From contig DAOPJV010000002.1 in assembly GCA_035399845.1 (NCBI GenBank), positions 62,001-126,000 on the forward strand: a DNA stretch of 64,000 nt. The letters are read 5' to 3'. The notes beneath the pieces are model-generated. The model was not told the origin of the DNA. It was given only the letters and a program-made list of their open reading frames with translations, and ran no database searches. A program made the translations under genes and the position numbers. The DNA is from ECT2AJA-110-A sp035399845. GTDB lineage: Bacteria; Planctomycetota; Phycisphaerae; UBA1845; UTPLA1. Shown piece by piece: positions 62,344-64,000 of this stretch (the stretch's first letter is position 1; every line of letters begins with the position of its first letter).

Positions 62344-63258
62344 ATGTTCCGTCGAATATTCGGAATCTCGCTACTCGCCTGCATCGCGGCCGCGCCCGCA
62401 TCCGCACAACAGACTCAGGAGATCGCCAAACTCCTGGAAAAAGGCGCCGAGCTCATCAAGGGCCTCCCTGAGATCCCCGCAGATCTCGACACGGAGGCCT
62501 ACTACAAGGTCGAGCAGAAGGACACGCCGATCGGCTGGTTCCAGGTCAGGCTGGATACCGTCACCAAGTCCGGCGAACGCTTCTATCGATATCGATCCCG
62601 CTTCGGATTCAATGGCGTCAATGTCGGCTGGTCCGAGGGTGAAATGATGGTCATCATGGATCGCTACTGGAAGCCGGTTGAAGTGCGCAATCGGATGCAC
62701 GAGATCACACCGCAGGGTGGCAAGCGCGATATCAAGGATCGGGCCCGCATCAAGAGCGGCAAGTTCCAGCGACGGATCTTCGACGGTCGGCAGACACAGA
62801 AGTACCTGTTTGAATACAAGGACGTCAACGCGGTCTTCATGGCCGAACCTCTCCTGGGAGATCTGAAGCTCGATCCGGGCGATAAGTTCGCGCTCACGAC
62901 CTACGACGTGAGAACCGGCGCTTTCAACACAACCATCTACGAGGTGGACAAGAAGAAGGACGGTCGCACGAAGGTCAAGACGGACTTCCAGTTCGCCGTT
63001 GTGGATCCGAGCAAGACGGACAATATCGAAGTCATCCAGGAAACGCCGCCGCCCGAGGACCCGAACAAGAAGGAAGAAGAACTGACGGCGGAAGAGAAGG
63101 AGGCGCGGGAGCCCTACTTCCTGATCGACCCCGACAAGTTCCTTCGGTTCAGGAACGCGCCCGGCAGCGGCATCACGGTCCGCCGATCCGACCGCGAGCG
63201 TGTCGAGCAGATTCAGGAATCGCTGAAGATCACAGAGAAGGACATCCCGACATCATAG
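62344..63258 (+). CDS. Secreted protein of unknown function
   Basis: 304 residues. Signal peptide MFRRIFGISLLACIAAAPASA. The body is beta-rich: YYKVEQKDTPIGWFQVRLDT, RYRSRFGFNGVNVGWSEGEM, then KPVEVRNRMHE, a pattern like DUF3108-type periplasmic proteins. A Lys/Glu-rich linker (about 230-255) precedes the C-terminus. The ATG with AAGGAG is chosen over an upstream ATG at 62281 that would break the signal peptide. Followed at 10 bp by the nuclease-like gene. Confidence 0.7.
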   Translation: MFRRIFGISLLACIAAAPASAQQTQEIAKLLEKGAELIKGLPEIPADLDTEAYYKVEQKDTPIGWFQVRLDTVTKSGERFYRYRSRFGFNGVNVGWSEGEMMVIMDRYWKPVEVRNRMHEITPQGGKRDIKDRARIKSGKFQRRIFDGRQTQKYLFEYKDVNAVFMAEPLLGDLKLDPGDKFALTTYDVRTGAFNTTIYEVDKKKDGRTKVKTDFQFAVVDPSKTDNIEVIQETPPPEDPNKKEEELTAEEKEAREPYFLIDPDKFLRFRNAPGSGITVRRSDRERVEQIQESLKITEKDIPTS

Positions 63259-63268
63259 ACGCACGACC

Positions 63269-63889
63269 ATGACGTCCGCCCGCGCGCCATCGCGATCGAC
63301 GCGACGAAGCAGGGGAGCGATCGTCGCCGGCGCGATCCTCTCGCTTTCCCTGGCCGACCACAGCGGGCTGCTGGGCCGCCATACTGGTGACCTTGCCAGA
63401 TATGACGGAATCGTGGCGACTGTCGTCCACGTGGCGGACGGCGACACGTTCGATATCGACATCCCCGATCACAACGCCAGCGTGACGCGCATCCGCCTGT
63501 GGGGCGTCGACTGCCCTGAAATCGCTCACGGGAGCGGACCGACTGACGCGTGGTTCGGGCGGGAGGCGGCCGACTTTGCGCAGGAGCACCTCGAAGGCCG
63601 GCGCGTCCGCATTGCGCTCGATCCGAATCGGCGTACGCGCGGAAAGTATGGCCGCCTTCTGGCGTTTGTGTACTTTGAGGACACGGGCGAGATGTTCAAC
63701 GAGGCGCTGTTGCGTGAGGGTCTCGCCTACGCCGATCGGCGCTTTGATCACATCTTCGAACTGCGATTTCGTGATCTTGAGAAACGCGCGGCGACGGCGC
63801 GGCGCGGACTGTGGGACAGCGTCACGACGGAACGGATGCCGGCGTGGCGACAGCGCATGCAGAGCGCCGGTTTCATTCGAAGCCGCTGA
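63269..63889 (+). CDS. Thermonuclease (SNase) family protein
   Basis: 206 residues. Hydrophobic N-terminal segment (GAIVAGAILSLSL) suggests export. SNase OB fold: ADGDTFDI, RIRLWGVDCPE (Arg and Asp of the active site), then RTRGKYGRLLAFVYFEDTG with the second Arg/Glu region and FNEALLREGLAYAD. Degrades nucleic acids with calcium in the family; substrate here not shown. Same strand as the secreted protein upstream. Confidence 0.9.
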   Translation: MTSARAPSRSTRRSRGAIVAGAILSLSLADHSGLLGRHTGDLARYDGIVATVVHVADGDTFDIDIPDHNASVTRIRLWGVDCPEIAHGSGPTDAWFGREAADFAQEHLEGRRVRIALDPNRRTRGKYGRLLAFVYFEDTGEMFNEALLREGLAYADRRFDHIFELRFRDLEKRAATARRGLWDSVTTERMPAWRQRMQSAGFIRSR

Positions 63890-63904
63890 ACAGCCGGCCG
63901 ACCG

Positions 63905-64000
63905 CTACCCGCCGACGGGGGCTTCGGCGTATTTGCGCATGTATTCCTCGACGCGTTCGACTTCCCGGGCGCTGCCGACAATCAGCGGTGTTCGCTCGTG
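63905..64000 (-). CDS. fbp: Fructose-1,6-bisphosphatase class I, C-terminal fragment (5' cut by window edge)
   Basis: The last 31 codons and stop of a minus-strand gene. HERTPLIVGSAREVERVEEY fits the C-terminus of class I FBPases (H-x-R-x-P-x-x-x-G-S). The rest of the gene lies beyond the window. Confidence 0.65.
   Translation of the reverse strand, partial: HERTPLIVGSAREVERVEEYMRKYAEAPVGG

Overview
The window looks like chromosome of a flagellated planctomycete, most likely of the Phycisphaerae type. This is inferred from sequence style, not from a marker gene: high GC, pseudopilins with the H-X9-DG signature, PEP-CTERM and dockerin-like surface proteins, a signal peptidase I with a very large insertion, an asparagine/aspartate-rich lipoprotein, and hairpin-type intergenic repeats. 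No rRNA, tRNA, CRISPR array or prophage was seen. Many long open frames on the + strand between 21 and 51 kb are antisense shadows of the flagellar genes and are left out.

Layout. 0-9.5 kb: a partial GNAT acetyltransferase, an FHA/zinc-ribbon protein coupled to a pseudopilin, an aldo/keto reductase coupled to a small zinc-ribbon protein, an operon of a pseudopilin plus two paralogous secreted proteins with different C-terminal anchors, a Cys-rich protein with a redoxin/cytochrome/copper-monooxygenase-like protein, and a low-complexity lipoprotein. 9.5-12.2 kb: an operon of an OleA-type thiolase with queF-queD-queE (7-deazaguanine/queuosine). 12.4-20.9 kb: a REP-associated transposase flanked by inverted hairpins inside a repeat cluster, a sigma/anti-sigma pair next to AhpD-like, DUF488 and RclC-like genes, an FMN-binding glutamate-synthase-like protein, an unknown secreted protein and an orphan Imm63-like protein.

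21.0-48.5 kb: a nearly continuous minus-strand flagellar cluster. In transcription order it holds a TPR protein, flgN, a histidine kinase, a sigma-54 response regulator, then flgB-flgC-fliE-fliF-fliG-fliH-fliI-fliJ-motE-like-fliK-flgD-flgE-flbD, then fliL-fliN-fliO-fliP-fliQ-fliR-flhB-flhA-flhF-flhG, a small membrane protein, fliA and a small acidic protein. A perfect sigma-54 promoter sits between the response regulator and flgB, so the two-component system very likely drives the basal-body/hook operon. fliM is missing from its usual place, and fliN carries four copies of a FliM/FliY-like CheY-binding motif.

51.3-64 kb: a secreted AMMECR1-like protein, a diacylglycerol-kinase-family lipid kinase, signal peptidase I, lptB, a Ser/Thr kinase, a small membrane protein, an operon of a degenerate tyrosine recombinase, an acyl carrier protein and a ceramidase-like lipoprotein, a secreted unknown, a thermonuclease-like protein, and the last 31 codons of a probable class I fructose-1,6-bisphosphatase.

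The least explained structures are (1) the hairpin repeat family whose two stem-loops share one loop sequence and which surrounds a transposase with a broken HUH motif, (2) the multi-motif FliN, (3) the OleA gene beside queuosine genes, and (4) the recombinase lacking catalytic Arg in an operon with an acyl carrier protein. Start codons, overlaps and motifs were read from the sequence; family names rest on recalled family features, and no database search was run.
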